A stretch of 64,000 nt of DNA, from positions 82,773,049-82,837,048 of the forward strand of contig CM053156.1 of NCBI GenBank assembly GCA_028571685.1, in the 5' to 3' direction. Shown here in pieces: positions 22,681-33,790 of this stretch. Position 1 is the stretch's first letter, and each line of letters begins with the position of its first letter. The DNA is from Heterohyrax brucei (taxonomy: Eukaryota > Chordata > Mammalia > Hyracoidea > Procaviidae). The notes beneath the pieces are model-generated. The model ran no database searches, had not been told where the DNA came from, and saw nothing but the letters and a program-made list of their open reading frames with translations. A program made the position numbers and the translations under genes.

Positions 22681-23544
22681 ACTTGAGATGGAATTGTTTG
22701 ATTGGGTACTTTATTCTAGACACAGTGTTAGCCTCTTTCAAAAGGAATATTTCTGCTAGACAATATTATCATGTACTTTCTAGGAAAAAAAGACGTTTTA
22801 TTAAACCCCCAAGTAGAGCCATAAAGTAGTTCATTTTTATTGGCACTTATTCCAAAAAGTGCTTGATTTCCTAAGAAGGAGCTTGATGACGTTAGACCGT
22901 CAAGGGCCTCGATCGAATCCAAGTTGGCCTCTCTAAAATCCTATTTGTAGTTGTGTTAGTTGGAATTTTCAAGGACACTGCTAGTTAGTGTGTATTATTC
23001 TCAGGAGCTGAGAAATACTAGGAGAAGGCGGCTTTAGTTCTGCTAACAATGAATTAATGGATTAGAAAGCTATAAATGGTTTAGAGCTAATGGCTTCACC
23101 AGAGTGCCTTGGTACTTCAGCTGGGTTCCCTGTAGCTGTTTTTCCTGTCATTTGAGCTCAAACTCCTTGTTCTCCATTTATTCACATTCATCTCTCAAAG
23201 ATTTTGTCCAGCACGCACATTTGAATTCCTGCCTTGTCCATTTTTCTGCCTCTGTTTGGTTTTTCTTTTCTTTTCTTTCTTTTCTAAGACAGTCTCAGAA
23301 GAGGTTCTCTCGGATTCCCAGGGCACTGGTGGATTAAGTTGAAGAAGCAGATAAAGGAAATGGAATTAAAGAAATAATTATAATTTTAATGAAGTCAAAG
23401 TTACTGAAGCAAGTCTAAAGCTAATGAACGTGCAAACAAATGTTTCTGAATATAGTTAACTACAAGTGAGAGCCTTTTTTAGGGATTTGAAGAAATACAT
23501 TTACAGACAAGAGTCACGATCTATTAGGCTATCCCAGCAGCTTT

Positions 23545-23690
23545 TATTCCATGCTGAGCACTGTGCTAAGGGCTCTACTGGTTATCTTCCTTAATCCCCA
23601 CTATAGCTCTGTGAGCTGAGTACAATTATTATCTCCATTTTGCAGATGGAGAAACTGAGCCTCAAAAAGTTTCAGTAGTCCGTGCAACAT
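23545..23690 (+). mobile_element. MIR
   Basis: GCTGAGCACTGTGCTAAGGG, TTATCTCCATTTTGCAGATG and GAAACTGAGCCTC; MIR core clearly present. Confidence 0.75.
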
Positions 23691-23692
23691 GC

Positions 23693-24166
23693 TGTCACGG
23701 ATTGAATTGTGTTCCCTAAAAAGTCTGTAGCAGTTTAGCTAGGCCACAATCCCTAGTACTGTGTGAGGTCCCTCTGTGTTGGGATTCCTGCCTCTGTGAT
23801 GTTAATGAGGGTGGATGGGTGGCAGTCCCATTGGTAGAGTGTAAGTTTGTTTTGTGACTTGTAGTCTCTTGAGATGTAAAAGAGAGAAGCTAGCAGAGAC
23901 ATTTGGGGACCTCTTACCACTAAAAAGCAGTACCAGGAGCTGAGCTGGTCCTCTGGAAAGGACCAGGGTCCCTGTGCCCCAGAAGCTTCTAGTCCAGGGG
24001 AAGAATGACCACAAGGACTTTACACCAGAGCCAGCAGACAAAACCCTTTCCTGGAGCTGACACCCTGAATTTGGACTTTTAGCTTACAGGACTGTGACAA
24101 AATTTCTCTTTTTAAAGCCATCCACTTGTGGTGTTTCTGTTAGAGCAGTACCAGATGACTAAAACA
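23693..24166 (+). mobile_element. MaLR-type LTR fossil
   Basis: Begins TGTCACGGATTGAATTGTG and ends near the GCCATCCACTTGTGGTGTTT block and ACTAAAACA. Solo LTR of an afrotherian MaLR-like family seen several times in this window. A fossil; no internal region is attached. Confidence 0.65.
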
Positions 24167-24206
24167 TGTACCCACTAAACAATAAAGTTGTATTTGAATT
24201 CACATG

Positions 24207-24480
24207 TCGTAGTTACCTGGTGCTGCTGTAAAAAACATACCACATGTGAAAGCCTTTTAAAGAGGAATGTGTTGTCCTACAATTTTGGAGGCTGGGAGTC
24301 TGAATTCAGGGCTTCAGGTAGAATACGTTCTGTCTGCTCTGGGAGAAGAGCTTTTGTGGTCTCCCTGCTTCTGGCATCTCCAGATATTTCTTGGTGTTCT
24401 TTAGCTTGTACATAGACTCTCATGTGACATCTTCCTCCTGTGTCTCTGATTCAAGGGGGTAGTAAGTGAGAGAACACCAC
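24207..24480 (-). mobile_element. MaLR-type LTR fossil, partial
   Basis: TTACCTGGTGCTGCTGTAAA and GGAGGCTGGGAGTCTGAATT are the reverse of the same family's 3' end. It lies in opposite orientation about 40 bp from the previous copy. Confidence 0.6.
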
Positions 24481-24539
24481 GACAGAAAGCTGAATCTGGC
24501 AGCTCTCAGCTGACATTCCCCGCATCACACTGACTATTG

Positions 24540-24675
24540 TATAACCTCAGTGTTCTTATCTGTTAATGGGGTCACAATACTGCCCACCTTATAGGGCTGT
24601 CATGAGAATTAACGCAGTGATGCGTATTATGAGATTATGAATGCCACTTAGCATAGTGAGAAACACACAGTACTC
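24540..24675 (-). mobile_element. MIR
   Basis: CTTATCTGTTAATGGGGTCA, CCACCTTATAGGGCTGTCAT and ATGCCACTTAGCATAGTG, reverse MIR order. Confidence 0.65.
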
Positions 24676-25483
24676 CCTCTATTTGTTTAGCTTATATTAT
24701 TGTTGCTGATGTCATTGCATAGTTAATGACTTGAACACTTCTTGCCAGTAGCAGTTTTTCAGATGAAATGAAATGGACCCAAGAGTCTTTCTCCCTTCTG
24801 TTTGCCCTGGTATGTTATTGGGACTTGGTATAGATGATGCTAATTTACCCAAATTTGTAGTGTAGGTCTATCAGCATCTCACATTTCTTTCCACAACAGT
24901 TTTTGGAATATTGTTACCAAGCCCTAAAAGATGAGTTCCTGTCATACAGACTTGCCAGTGACCTGGACACTGGTCTTTGAAAAAGAAAAAGTAGCTTTAC
25001 TGCAATACACAGAGCAAGGAACCAAGAGAAAGTTCCTCAGATCCAGTGCCCGAAGTACAGAGAAACAGCGCTTATATATGTGAGAGGGGCTTATTTTACC
25101 AGAAAGACGGCAGTTGCCCAGGTGTTCTTGGTAGGGAAAACTCCAGAAGGTGGCCAGGAAACAGGAAGTGACGTGGTTCTCGTCAGACCTTTCACTTCAG
25201 AACAGGCTTCAGGTGCCGATTTTCCCGCTGATTTCTTCCTGCTGTTGCATCCTCTGTTAAGGTCAGTTAGCGGTGCTAGCTGGCCTTTCTGCACGCACGG
25301 GGCACACCAGATCTGATCTAGGTTAGTTTAAGGACTAGTGGAAACGTACTAGCATCAGAAAGGTCAGGTTACAATATCACATGGTATATGGGCTGACTGG
25401 TTGATTTTCTTCTGTTTTATAAACAACAAATTACACTGGTTGCTGTAATTCATTCATTCAAGTATTTATTCAATGTTGTCTAC

Positions 25484-25640
25484 GGAGCTCTAGTGGTGCA
25501 GTGGTTAAGCGCTCAGCTGTTAAACAGATGGTCAGCAGTTCAAATCTACCAGCCACTCCTTGGAAACCCTATGGAGCAGTTCAGCTCTGTCTTCTAGGGT
25601 TGCCATGGGTCAAAATTACTCAACGGCAGTGGTTTTGGGA
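25484..25640 (+). mobile_element. AfroSINE
   Basis: GAGCTCTAGTGGTGCAGTGG to ACTCAACGGCAGTGGTTTTG, full length and well preserved. Confidence 0.9.
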
Positions 25641-26151
25641 TTTACTTTTTGATACAGGGGGTGCCAGGCTGTGGCTGGACATATGGTGCTAATAAACCAC
25701 GAGTATATCCCTGCCTTCATGATGCCTACTCCATAGGCTTAAAGTTTCAAGCCAATTTCTCAGGAAACAAAACTAAAGAGAACTTATTTTGCATAGAGAC
25801 ATTGTACCATTTCCTTTGGTGACAGTTTTGACTTTTGAGAGAGGAAATAATGTACCAACGATTAAGTAGGGAAGCTGTCTTTCCTTTAGTGACTGAAAAC
25901 ATACATTTTTAGAATTTCTAGTAAGGCAGCAAACTCTCATTATTCTTCCTTCATACTGAGATTTGAAGTCTCTTAGGTTAAATATTGGAGGTAAGTCTGC
26001 CCAGCCTTGTGATGACCATCAACAGCTGACTGATTTCAATATGAACTCATTGGATGAATCTACTGTGATTGGTTTCAGCCAAGGCAGGACACTGATAATC
26101 ACTAGCTGACATCTGTGCAAAATAAAGTGCCATGGCCCTTATCCAAGCTGC

Positions 26152-26353
26152 TGCTGTTGTTAGTGGCTGTGGAGTTGACGCCAACCCGTGATGACCCCGT
26201 GTGTGCAAAGTATAACTGTGCTCTGTAGGGTTTTCAAGGCTGTGGTCTTTGGGAAACGGATCATCAGGCTTATCTCCCCAGATACCACTGGGTGGGTTTG
26301 AACTAACACCTTTTCCGCTAGTAGTCCAGAACATAATGGTCTGCACTACCCAA
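26152..26353 (-). mobile_element. AfroSINE, long type
   Basis: GCTGTTGTTAGTGGCTGTGG, CTGTAGGGTTTTCAAGGCTG and GGGTGGGTTTGAACTAACAC. Confidence 0.8.
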
Positions 26354-26620
26354 GACTAGCAGGTCTCAAGTGTTGGCAATCCTGGCTGAGTCACTAGATC
26401 TGGGCTGGGCATGGTGGGTCTACGTTCTCATTCTCAGTCAGCATCAGTAGGGAGTTCCCGTGCTGGTGGCAGAAAACCTCACTGTAAGAAGCATTGAGAA
26501 GCAAATGAAAGAGGACCTCATGGATGAGGTTTGGCAGCTGGAGGCAATCAGCCAGGCATCCCAAATAAAAGACCTGCAGGTGGCCAGCTGGAGGGAGGGG
26601 AACGGGAGAGGGTGGGAATG

Positions 26621-26872
26621 GGAGGGGAGGAAGAGGGGAGGAGGAGGGGAGGAGGAGGGGAGGAGGAGGGGAGGAGGAGGGGAGGAGGAGGGGAGGAGGA
26701 GGGGAGGAGGAGGGGAGGAGGAGGGGAGGAGGAGGGGAGGAGGAGGGGAGGAGGAGGGGAGGAGGAGGGGAGGAGGAGGGGAGGAGGAGGGGAGGAGGAG
26801 GGGAGGAGGAGGGGAGGAGGAGGGGAGGAGGAGGGGAGGAGGAGGGGAGGAGGAGGGGAGGAGGAGGGGAGG
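26621..26872 (+). repeat. 11-bp purine minisatellite (AGGAGGAGGGG)n
   Basis: About 22-23 almost perfect 11-bp units, purine-only on this strand. Because 33 bp is three units, one frame on each strand stays open and gives fake Gly/Glu/Arg-rich and Pro/Ser-rich proteins. The flanks (26590-26620) show the decayed start. Confidence 0.95.
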
Positions 26873-27455
26873 GGAGCTGGGGTTGGAGAGTCCTGAGACC
26901 TTCTCTTGCCAGGAGATGTAGGACTTCTGGTATGCAGGTAAGATAGGACTCTGTGGGGGTTACACACAGCGAGGGAAACTGTGTTGTGATTGCAACTCAG
27001 AAGTGGGCTCCCAAGGGGCATTTCCAAGATCTCTGCAGTATTGTCTTTGTTGCCATAACAACTCATAAGGAGACTCAGTTTGTTGACCTTCTTTGTTTCT
27101 CTGAGATGCCCAAAAGTGCCAGGACTCCCTGGGCTGCTCTTCTTAATGGGAAAAGCTGGCCAGCAGCTGCTTGTGAAGGCACAGCAAAAATAAATAAATG
27201 ACAAAGAAAAAGAAAAACCCCCAAAACAAAAATAACCCACTGCCCAGACTGCCTTAGCCATTTGAGATGAGGGGGAAGTGGGAGTCCAGTTACTCTTCTC
27301 AATGAACCAACTCTGGGCCCCAAGACAGTGCCTTCCTCCGGTATCCCCAGCCCACCACACACACTCAGTCTTTTCCCCTGGGCTTCCCATTCCTACTATA
27401 ATAGGAACTTCAGTATCTCTGGGCTTGGGTAACGCTGCCTCCTCTACCAAAATTC

Positions 27456-27655
27456 AAGGAGCTTTAGTGGTACAGCAGTTAAGCGCGCAGCTATTAACTG
27501 AAAGGTCAGCAGTTTGAGCTCCCTAGCTGCTGCGTGGAAGAAGGATGTGGGAGCCTGCTTCCGAAAAGATTACAGCCTAGAAAACACTACGGGGCGGTTC
27601 TACTCTGTCATACAAGGTCACCGTGAGTCTGAACCAGCTGAGTGGCACACACCGC
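27456..27655 (+). mobile_element. AfroSINE, long type
   Basis: GGAGCTTTAGTGGTACAGCA, TGTGGGAGCCTGCTTCCGAA and GGTCACCGTGAGTCTGAACC. Confidence 0.85.
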
Positions 27656-27864
27656 CACTGCAAAGTGCCTCCTAGATACTGGAGATGACTAAGGGGTAGT
27701 AGTTTTTCTCTGAGTTTTTACAGATCTGCCCCTCTGTGTCTCTCTCTTTTGGTTGTTTGTGTATGCTTGTTTACACTGGAAATGCTAGGAAGCCAAAGAC
27801 CAAATTTAATCATCTATTTCTTCCCCTAGGTAGTTAGGTTCACCCACCTGGGAATCCTCTAGAT

Positions 27865-27943
27865 GAAGGGTCCACAAGCTATGGCCTGTGGGTGAAATCC
27901 AGCCGGCACCTGCTTTTGTAAATAAAATTTTATTGGGACATGA
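27865..27943 (+). mobile_element. hAT-like DNA relic, left part
   Basis: GGTCCACAAGCTATGGCCTG is followed by AATAAAATTTTATTGGGACA, the same family as at 19133. The remainder continues at about 28441-28535 after an LTR insertion. Confidence 0.55.
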
Positions 27944-28440
27944 TGTCATGGTTTGAATTGTGTCCCCCACAAAAATGTCTGTCAAGTTTGTTAGTCCAAG
28001 ATTCCTAGGACCTTGTAATTGTCAATCACCTTGTCACCTGTACTGGGGGTCCTAGCTCTGTGATAATAATGAGATGTCATTGGTGGTAGTTATGTTAATG
28101 AGGCAGGATTCAGTCTCCAAGACTGGATCTTGTCTTAAGCCCATCTTTTTTGAGATTTCGAAGAGAAGAGCAAACAGACATGGAGTTCTCATACCACTGA
28201 GAAACAGGAGCCATGAGAACAAGGAGTCCTGTGGATTCTGGTTGCTGCATGGATAAGCTCCTAGCTAAGGGGAAGGTTGATGACAAGGACCTTCCTCCAC
28301 AGCTGACAGAGCAGTGGCTTTTCCCTGGAGCTGCCACCCTGAGTTTGGACTTCTGGCCTTCTAGACTGTCGGAGAATAAATTTCTCTGTTAAAGCCATCC
28401 ACTTGTATTTCTATAGTAGGAGCACTGGATAACTGAGACG
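27944..28440 (+). mobile_element. MaLR-type LTR fossil inside a hAT-like relic
   Basis: Starts TGTCATGGTTTGAATTGTGT and ends after AAAGCCATCCACTTGTATTT. The flanking sequences join into one hAT-like repeat, so this is a solo LTR insertion into it. Confidence 0.7.
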
Positions 28441-28535
28441 TATGGCCATACCTATGTATTTGTGGATTATCTAAGGCTACCTTTGCAATGCAGCTGCGCA
28501 GCTGAGTGGCTGCAAGAGACCACATGGCCACTGCA
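28441..28535 (+). mobile_element. hAT-like DNA relic, right part
   Basis: CCATACCTATGTATTTGTGG through GCAAGAGACCACATGGCC matches the part of the family that follows the AATAAAGTTTTATT block. It is separated from its left half by the LTR at 27944-28440. Confidence 0.5.
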
Positions 28536-29379
28536 GGGAAGCTGTGGCCAGCCCTGCGCTTTGTGATCCCTGCCCTCAAGAAACATCCAGGCTCCCTCCC
28601 ACTGCCTTCTGTCCCTTTAGCACTGAGTTCTCTCTCACTCCTGACTAAGGTTTCTGCCTTTGTTCTTCCCAAGGTGACATACCCTTCAGGCTCACCTTAA
28701 CCGCAGGCTCTCAGAAGCCTTTCCCGCGACCCCCAGACCAGTGAAAGCCCCCCGTTACATGCTTTCAGAGGCCCTGGAACAGTTCCTGCATAGCATGCAC
28801 TATTATTTACAATTACATTTTCCTGTGGTGGTTCTGTCTTGTGGTTTCTCTGTTCTCCTGCAAGCTCTCCAAAGACAGACCGCATCTATTGGGCTTTAGC
28901 TCTGTGACCTCAGCACCAAACAAAATGCATCGTTAATTTATTAGGGGCTCAGAAATGTTGAGAAGTAAATAAATGGAAGTGAGACAGTAATGAGGGAATT
29001 ATTAAATCATGGTGGTGGTGAGTGCTGTCGGGTGCCGTGGAATCAGTTGGACCCAGAGGGACTGTATATGACAGTAGAAAGGACCACTGGGCTTTTTGAA
29101 GGCTCAACTCTGTGAGTGTGGTACAGGGTGGTAAGAGGACTGGATGCCGCAGTTTGCAGCTGCCTGTTCTGTTTTTATAGTTGGTCTGGTCCTGGTCCTC
29201 TTGTTCTGTCCCTCAAGCTAGATCTCCTCAGCCCATGTCTAGTACGCAAAGCAAAAGTGCTTTGACATGGGAGCAACCCGCATATCCTCACAGCGCCCTG
29301 CCCTCAGAAGGGCCCAAACTTAGTTCAAGGTTGTTACTGCCTCTCAAAATCCCTTAACACTTTGCACCTTGGCACTTGG
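28536..29379. other. Unassigned sequence upstream of the CpG-rich block
   Basis: No clear repeat; a weak AfroSINE-like trace is seen at 29015-29110. It may include promoter-proximal control sequence. Confidence 0.35.
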
Positions 29380-29770
29380 GTTTTATAAATAAAGTTGGAT
29401 GACAGCGGAGCATGCGCAAGAGAAGCAGGACGCGTGGCCTGTGCGCATGCGCACGGCTGCTTCCGCATCTCGCGCGCCACGCGGTGCTGAGGCGCCATCG
29501 CGGTCGGCTTTCGGGGGCTCCGTGGTGGGACCCTCACAGCCAGGACGAGGTAAGGGTGCCAAGTCTGCGACTGACTGAGCAGGGTGCTGCCAGCTCCCAA
29601 GGTCTTTCCCTCTGTGCCCCTTGCTTCAAATACAGAAAGAAAGCAATGGTGTGCCAAAAACCACAGCCAAGGAGCCCGCTCGTCTCCTTTGTGATGTGTG
29701 AGGCACCCGCGTGTGACCCGGGTGACAGGGAAAAAGGGGGCCGCCCCGAGTGCCTTTTCCTTCCAGCTGT
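29380..29770 (+). promoter_or_regulatory. CpG-rich promoter with NRF1 palindrome
   Basis: A TATA-like TATAAATA (29384-29391) is followed by GCATGCGCA (29410-29418) and the palindrome TGCGCATGCGCA (29442-29453), a perfect NRF1 site. CpGs stay dense to about 29770. NRF1 sites of this kind mark promoters of housekeeping, mitochondrial and neuronal genes. The surrounding 8 kb is ordinary AT-balanced repeat DNA, so the block stands out. Confidence 0.65.
29420..29549 (+). other. Putative first exon of an unidentified transcript
   Basis: Sequence after the NRF1 site runs to a strong donor, GACGAG/GTAAGG (GT at 29550-29551). Start is approximate. Two overlapping GC-rich frames are open across it, from ATGs at about 29412 and 29446, but neither gives a recognisable protein, so coding status is undecided. 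It could begin a coding gene extending right or a noncoding RNA. Confidence 0.45.
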
Positions 29771-30245
29771 TCCTTGCTGGGCCGTGAGTCGAAGGGAGAA
29801 TGTTTTATAGCAAAATGTGTCTCTGTCGAGAGGTGAACGGAAGTAAAAACAGTTGAGGGAGTTTTATACTGCGGTTACTGAGAATGAAATAACACATGCC
29901 TGTGTGTGCTGCAAAGTCCACATTGCCTAGTCTGGGTGTTTCAGAATCTCCCCCCCCCCAAACAAGCAAAAAACCTGCTGTAGTGAGTTGGAGAGAGTTG
30001 GGGGCTGATGGAAAGAGACGACCAGGAGGTAGCATTGCCCAGGCGGCTCGTTTGTTGGGAAGACACGTTGTCAGCTACGGGGTCGCCTACAGCAGGCTGC
30101 CCTCCAGAAGCAAGGACGAGGGAGTCCTCGAAGGGGAAAAGGGCGGGGGTCGCTTAGAAGCACCTTCAGGGGTTCTCCTGCAGCAAGATGGGTGGTCTCT
30201 GGATCAGCAAACCCCTAGGGTTCTGGTAAGTGTATTTCATCTAGA

Positions 30246-30455
30246 ACTAGGAGCCTCGGTGGCCCGGTGGTTAAGCCCTTGTCTGTTGATCTGAAGGTTG
30301 GTAGATCCAGCCCACCGAGCTGCTCTACTCGAGAAAGACCCGGTCGTCTGTTCCTGTAAAGATCACAGCCAAGAAAACCACAGTGGGGCCGTTCTGTTCT
30401 GTCACTTGGGGTCGCTTGAGTCAGAGTCAAGATACCAGCAGTAGGGCCAGCAGCT
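30246..30455 (+). mobile_element. AfroSINE, long type
   Basis: CTAGGAGCCTCGGTGGCCCG, GTAAAGATCACAGCCAAGAA and GGGTCGCTTGAGTCAGAGTC. Confidence 0.85.
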
Positions 30456-30696
30456 GTTGGGTGCAGTTTCGTGGGCTGTACAAAGCAGGCAGGCTCTAAG
30501 TGGCTAAAAATCGGATTATCTGGGTTGTTGTAAAAACAGGTAGGTGAATACAAGTTTTGCATTTGGCCCCAGGCAGGCTTTTTTGAGCTGTAGGTCTGGG
30601 TTTGCTACGGAGAAGTGAACAACTTGAGACGCAGTGCACAGCGGCCATCGTGTATACAACCCTTGCTCTTATGTTTACCGGAAGCCCTGGGGGTAT

Positions 30697-30815
30697 AGGA
30701 AACCCTGGTGGTGTACCTATATCTGCCAACCAAAAGGGGGACAGTTTAGTTCTGCCAGGTGCATCATGGAAATTCAGTGGGGCACTTCTTCTGTGATCCA
30801 GTAGGACGTTGCTGG
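30697..30815 (+). mobile_element. AfroSINE
   Basis: TAGGAAACCCTGGTGGTGTA, CCAACCAAAAGGGGGACAG and GGAAATTCAGTGGGGCACTT. Confidence 0.75.
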
Positions 30816-30817
30816 AA

Positions 30818-30940
30818 CTGGCTGCCTGGTGGTGTGGTAGTTTAGAGCTGTGGCTGCTACCCAAAGGCCAGCAGTTCGAATCTCCCAGCTACCCTGCCCT
30901 GTTGGGTCAGTGGGAGTCAGAATCCACTGCAGTGGCTGTT
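30818..30940 (+). mobile_element. AfroSINE with internal loss
   Basis: GCCTGGTGGTGTGGTAGTTT, CCAAAGGCCAGCAGTTCGAA and AGTCAGAATCCACTGCAGTG. Confidence 0.75.
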
Positions 30941-31044
30941 TCTTACTTACATTTAAAACAGCCATTTTTCACTGTGTAACATGAATGATGAAATATATGC
31001 TTACTAGCTTAAAATTTTACTTTTTTTTCACTTCTACTCCAAAA

Positions 31045-31188
31045 AAGTCTACTGTCATCGAGTCTGTTCTGACTCAGCGACTGTCTAGACAAAGTAGAAC
31101 TGCCCCATACAGTTATCAGGGACCCCCTGGTGGATTTGAACTGCTGGCCCTTTGGTTAGCAGATGTAGCACTTAACCACTTAGAACTA
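31045..31188 (-). mobile_element. AfroSINE
   Basis: CTACTGTCATCGAGTCTGTT, AAAGTAGAACTGCCCCATAC and CCCTTTGGTTAGCAGATGTA. Confidence 0.85.
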
Positions 31189-32913
31189 CATTAAATATTA
31201 AGTAGAAGACATTTGGACAAGTTGAAAGAGACAGACCATGGAAGAAAGGAAAAAGCTTTATATTTCAGTACCTTTAGCAGCCCTCATTCCCCTGCTTTTT
31301 CAACAAGGATCTCCACATGAGGGTTTGGCGCTGAGTCCCACAAACCAAGTAGCAGGAGGTACACCTTGGAGAGAAGACCTGTGAATGGGACTGAGGACTC
31401 TGACTTTTTCTGCCTCTTTCTTGCTTCTGCCAGTAGCCGCCCGCTGCAAGTGATGCTTGCCTGATAAACCTTCCAGTCCAGTAATTTCATAACTGACCTC
31501 TATTCAAGACTGAAGCCACACTATTCCTATTTTTAAGCAAATGCCCCAGGCCGGTCCCAGTGCCTGCTCCGAGCTAAATTCTGTAGAATTATTTTCCTCA
31601 TCACTGAATTCCTTTGAAAATTGTAAGTTCAGAACAAAGGAAGAAAGAGCCATTTAGTTATCAAAGGAAGCCAGCCCCCAATTTACTTTTCTTTAGCTGT
31701 CATGCAGATTTGGAGCCAGAGGCCTACAGGGCTGACTTTGAAGATAAAAAATCAAGCAGTGCAATCCTAGGTGGCTTCTGGAGGGTTTCTGATGGTCCTG
31801 TAATTCACCTCTGGAAGGCAGAAAAGAGCAGAGAACCCCAGAAGACCTGAGTTCTGAAGGACTAAAAGCCCAGCCTCCAGTTCTGGACCTCTCCTTGCCT
31901 GGAGGAAAGGACTTCAGTAAGAAAAGAGGTCAGAACTAGGGAAGAACTAGGGTTTCCCAGGTACTTCTTGGAGATGCCAGTTCAGTTTCCTGAAAAGAAA
32001 AAAATTGTCCTTAAATGAATGTTTGGTAAATAATGAGTCTAAGTTATTTCTTGACTTGGTGAACTTCCGAGAACCTGACATTTAGAAAAGGTCACAGCCT
32101 GAGTTGGGGACAAGGTACACTGTTGGTTTGCAGTGACTGGTGGCTGTTCCTGGTGGCTGTTGATGTCTTTGCGTCAGCTCCTACTTGGGGTGACCTTTAT
32201 GTCTCAGTAGCTTCTCATCAGTAAGAGCAGGTAGGGGCAGGTCTCCTCGCTCTCAGACATGCCCACCAGGGAGTCATTTTCAGTGTTAGTTGCAGCAGCT
32301 TTCTAAACACTAGCTAACTAACAGTTACCAGCGGGCAGATACAAAGGCAGAGTTATGGCCCTAACTGAATGCTGTCTGTGCTTTCTGGGGTTCTGACTAC
32401 GCTGTGTGGAAAACTCCTCGAGGCAGGGGGGACAGTATTCTAGTAGCAAGATTCAGCCAAGGTCCCCATGTGAGGTGGGAGAAACACAGAACAATGGGAT
32501 GGCAACACTAAGTTGGCCAGGGCTCCGCTTTGTAGGTAGAAGTTCTTAGGCAACGCCCCAGGAGTCTTAGGCCTGCATCTTCCGGGGGGTGGGAGTGTCA
32601 TCTGTGCTGTTTCTGGCAGATGCCTTTTCTAAAACCAACATAAACACTTCTGATATCCGTTATATTAATGAAGGTTCTGGCTTTGATCAGAAGTAAAGAC
32701 AGGACAGTTTATTTGGAAGTGAGGGTGTTTTTTTTTAATACCAACTCACAGCCCCTCAGTGTTTTTCCTTCTAATTAGTATGTATAATGCTGGTGTTAAA
32801 TGTATGGATAACATGCTAACTAAACTTCATTACTAACTTAATATTAAATATTAGTGACTGAGAAAGTATTACAGGTGCTGTAGTGATTTTTGAAGCTTTT
32901 TTTGTTTGTTTTA
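31189..32913. other. Longest unannotated stretch (1.7 kb)
   Basis: No exon, SINE or LINE was recognised. A 78-codon frame at 31614-31850 has mixed composition but no known motif. Confidence 0.4.
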
Positions 32914-33455
32914 AGGTGCCATTGAGTTAGTTCCGACTCATAGCGACCGTAAGAACAACAGAACGAAACACTGCCCATTCTTGCGCCATGTCCACAAGTG
33001 TTTTTGTGGTTAAGCCCGTTGTTGCGGCCGCTGTGTCAGCCCGTCTCTTTGAGGGTCTTCCTCTTGTTCACTGACCCTCTGCTCTACCAAGCATGCTGCC
33101 CTTCTCCAAACACTGATCCCTCCTGACGAAATGCACAAAGTATGTAACGTGCAGTCTTGCCATCTTTGCTTCCAAGGAGCGCTCTGGCTGTACTTCTCCC
33201 AGAACAGATCTGTTTGCTCTTTTGGTGGTCAATGGTGCATTCAGTGTTCTTGTCCAAAACCACAATCAAAGTTGTCAGTTCTTTTGTCTTCCTTATTGAT
33301 TGTCCAGCTTTCGCATGCATATGATATGATTCAAAATACCATGGCTTGGGTAAGGCACACCTTAGTCTTCAAGTACTTTTTTACTTTTCAGTACTCATAA
33401 AAGGCTCTTAGCACTAGATTTCACCAGTGGAACGCATCTTTTGATTTCTGAAGTT
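32914..33455 (-). mobile_element. RTE/BovB-type LINE 3' end
   Basis: Antisense 3' tail (GGTGCCATTGAGTTAGTTCC) and C-terminal domain. The minus strand reads VLEEVQP-like ARALLGSKDGKTARYILCAF in shifted frames. It extends left to right into the region that encodes KRRIALG-like sequence near 33440. Confidence 0.8.
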
Positions 33456-33752
33456 TAACAAATCCTTTTTCCGTAGAACATTTTCTGGAGGTTCCAAGGA
33501 CTCCACTTTAGGAAGTGATGGGCCAGAGAAAAAGGTTTTGGCATGGTACCCTATCTTGATAATCTTGTAGGTAACCTCTCTTGGTCATCTTGTAGCAGTG
33601 TTAGCCTGAAAAAGTCCTTTAACTCTAGGGACTGCTGCTTCTCTTGATGAAGTAGAGATTTAAAAGAGACAGTGAGACCTGGAAAAGTTTTAGAGGCAGC
33701 TGGAGTGCGGAGCTCTTTGCCAGTGAGAAATAGTTTTCATTCTCACGGAGGT

Positions 33753-33790
33753 GGAGTGACCCTCCTAGTTGGAGTGACCCTCCTAGGCCA
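33753..33790 (+). repeat. 19-bp tandem duplication
   Basis: GGAGTGACCCTCCTAG occurs twice in a row. Confidence 0.8.

Larger units (their letters stand above)
21473..23544. other. Intergenic stretch after the gene end
   Basis: One AfroSINE, one L2/MIR scrap and otherwise unassigned AT-rich DNA. Confidence 0.4.
24676..26620. other. Intergenic stretch
   Basis: Two AfroSINEs and unassigned sequence. The 25080-25316 region has open frames on both strands without a recognisable product. Confidence 0.4.

Noticed and set aside
26460-26921. 153-residue ORF with GRRRGGGGEEE repeats
   Set aside because: Product of the 11-bp purine minisatellite; three units make 33 bp, so the frame stays open by arithmetic.
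26548-27450. 300-residue minus-strand ORF with PPPLLLPSSS repeats
   Set aside because: Same minisatellite read on the other strand; the N-terminal part has no recognisable domain.
29015-29110. Possible AfroSINE minus-strand fragment
   Set aside because: Only a weak match (GCTGTCGGGTGCCGTGGAAT); no tRNA-like box or conserved core could be placed.
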